Shown: positions 63,901 through 64,000 of the stretch, piece by piece | Position numbering within the stretch: position 1 is the stretch's first letter | Layout of the letters: the number at the start of each line of letters is the position of its first letter | Assembly: GCA_018830285.1 (NCBI GenBank) | Contig: JAHJSB010000003.1 | Coordinates: 1 to 64,000 of the forward strand | Direction: 5' to 3' | DNA from: Alphaproteobacteria bacterium | GTDB taxonomy: Bacteria > Pseudomonadota > Alphaproteobacteria > Caulobacterales > Hyphomonadaceae | DNA length: 64,000 nucleotides | Made by a program: the position numbers and the translations under genes | The notes under the pieces: model-generated | Seen by the model: only the letters and a program-made list of their open reading frames with translations | What the model was told of the DNA's origin: nothing | Database searches by the model: none

Positions 63901-64000
63901 GAGCGCTCCATTCAGGCGCAATTCCTGATCCCGATTGCCGTCGGCCTCGCCTTTGGGGTCCTGTTTGCCCTGTTGGTCACCCTGTTCTTTGTGCCTGCCC
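60973..64000 (+). CDS. RND efflux inner-membrane transporter (partial, 3' end outside window)
   Basis: The first ~1009 residues of an RND (HAE-type) pump are visible. It starts MSAIIRWWASNKVAANLLMIAIILGGI, has porter-domain segments, and the TM4 proton-relay motif VIGVIVDDAIIVGEAI with paired Asp. A second half repeats the layout, with TM10 AAGVAVNDNLVLLDYV, and runs to the window end. GGGGGC precedes the ATG at 60973. The substrate is unknown; the adaptor upstream completes the pair. Confidence 0.95.
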   Translation, partial: MSAIIRWWASNKVAANLLMIAIILGGIVAFIRMERELEPYVEFPGAQISVVWRGASPQDIEEQITVRMEEAVSTVEGIKELRSVSSEGVGRLIVIGNQDLDEGKFLQDLKRQIDAVSSFPAAAEPPQLNVFRSRDEIIRLAVSGDDTVSEQDLKHFAEATRREIGLLGHVPSVELFGVRNEEISIEVSEEALRRYGVSLSDVANAVAGTSVNISAGNVRSDGGNVQLRTRSQADTQAEFENIIVKQMPNGAIVRVSDMAKVIDGFEEVNLLATVNGKRTILIQVMSGPQMNIVKMSNNVNAYFDEAAKNLPPGISMTIWQDSAVDYMSRIRLIGTNFLSGLFLVLVTLLLFLRPAIAIWVAIGIGTAFAGGLALLPMSDVSFNMISTFAFLLVIGVIVDDAIIVGEAIHSRTEDGEEGLVAAVNGTTMVIKPVIFAVFTTMIFFAPWMYLSGGTSEFTRSISLVVIFALLFSLIEALLILPAHLSHLKAVNPETRIARFQASIADSIVWIARRAYRPLLLRALRHRYLTASIFIGGMILSVGLLTNGLVKTVFFPETESDQIEVSVEMPEGTPYSRSLEVLAQIQAGEKALEEEVNASTNGEGELIENWYTRSRDNNILALVKLVPPETRTLTAKETAERLRVLIGEVPDAETITVNYRNTDNDPPIQYMLNSTDLDALNAAADDLMVKLRSYDGVYNVVNDVQSATDEIQFDLKPGAESLGITTADVARQVRQGFYGEEVQRLPRDGEDVRVFVRYPRSDRESLDFLNNIRVRTADGRELPLYAVADIRFEKGISQIKRRERRRAIVVSAEVVAERVTEIRGDLNDNFFDEFDKAHPQVRRGSIGRAQGEAEFMVEIMTFLLIAIGVAYFLVAVAFKSYAEPILILLAAIPFCFTGAMVGHLVMGFPLSILSYMGIMAAAGVAVNDNLVLLDYVHQLRDKGMDGARALIEAGTRRFRPILLTSLTTFVGLLPLMMERSIQAQFLIPIAVGLAFGVLFALLVTLFFVPA

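Overview
The window (about 62-64% G+C by eye) looks like a chromosomal segment of an aquatic alphaproteobacterium near Caulobacter and the Hyphomonadaceae/Maricaulales. The evidence is gene content and order: a nuoABCDEF run, a zwf-pgl-edd-glk-eda Entner-Doudoroff operon, an RNase E/G-yacG pair, a eukaryote-like dimeric NADP isocitrate dehydrogenase, TonB receptors and a gspC-to-gspN type II secretion (T2SS) operon. This assignment is an inference; no 16S or database match was available.

Layout. 1-5.4 kb (minus strand): respiratory complex I genes nuoA-B-C-D-E-F, with an NTF2-like and a VOC-fold gene wedged between nuoD and nuoE; nuoF runs off the left edge. 5.6-13.0 kb (minus): eda, glk, edd, pgl and zwf as one tightly packed operon, preceded by a GH13 alpha-glucosidase, so sugar release, phosphorylation and the Entner-Doudoroff route lie together. 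Two symmetric operator-like sites lie in front of zwf. 13.2-17.4 kb: flavin reductase, a thioesterase-like gene whose ribosome-binding site can be masked by a hairpin, a histidine kinase without its phospho-accepting histidine, and an FAD amine-oxidase-like enzyme. 17.4-19.7 kb: a small decayed integrative element in the 3' end of tRNA-Trp, with duplicated att sites, a toxin gene broken by an amber codon, an intact antitoxin, an integrase stump and a frameshifted HNH gene. 19.7-24.3 kb: tRNA-Trp, tuf, pgi, RNase E/G, yacG, tRNA-Phe. 24.5-30.6 kb: otsA-otsB-GH15 (trehalose), two acetyltransferase-like genes and a LysR regulator. 30.8-41.7 kb: an E1/transketolase-like enzyme, paired acyl-CoA dehydrogenases, enoyl-CoA hydratase, a TrmJ-type methylase, icd, a VIT-family transporter, a secreted repeat protein and purB.

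41.8-59.4 kb is the most distinctive region. A TonB-dependent receptor and a 920-residue surface lipoprotein made of two near-identical halves are divergent from a small XRE regulator and the complete 12-gene gspC-N T2SS operon, which ends with a small lipoprotein gene. This recalls the Caulobacter arrangement in which the phosphate-starvation lipoprotein ElpS is encoded beside a 12-gene T2SS. The window ends with an RND efflux adaptor and its inner-membrane pump, cut by the right edge.

No CRISPR array, rRNA or intact insertion sequence was seen. Start sites were chosen from ribosome-binding sites, stop/start overlaps and family alignment from memory.
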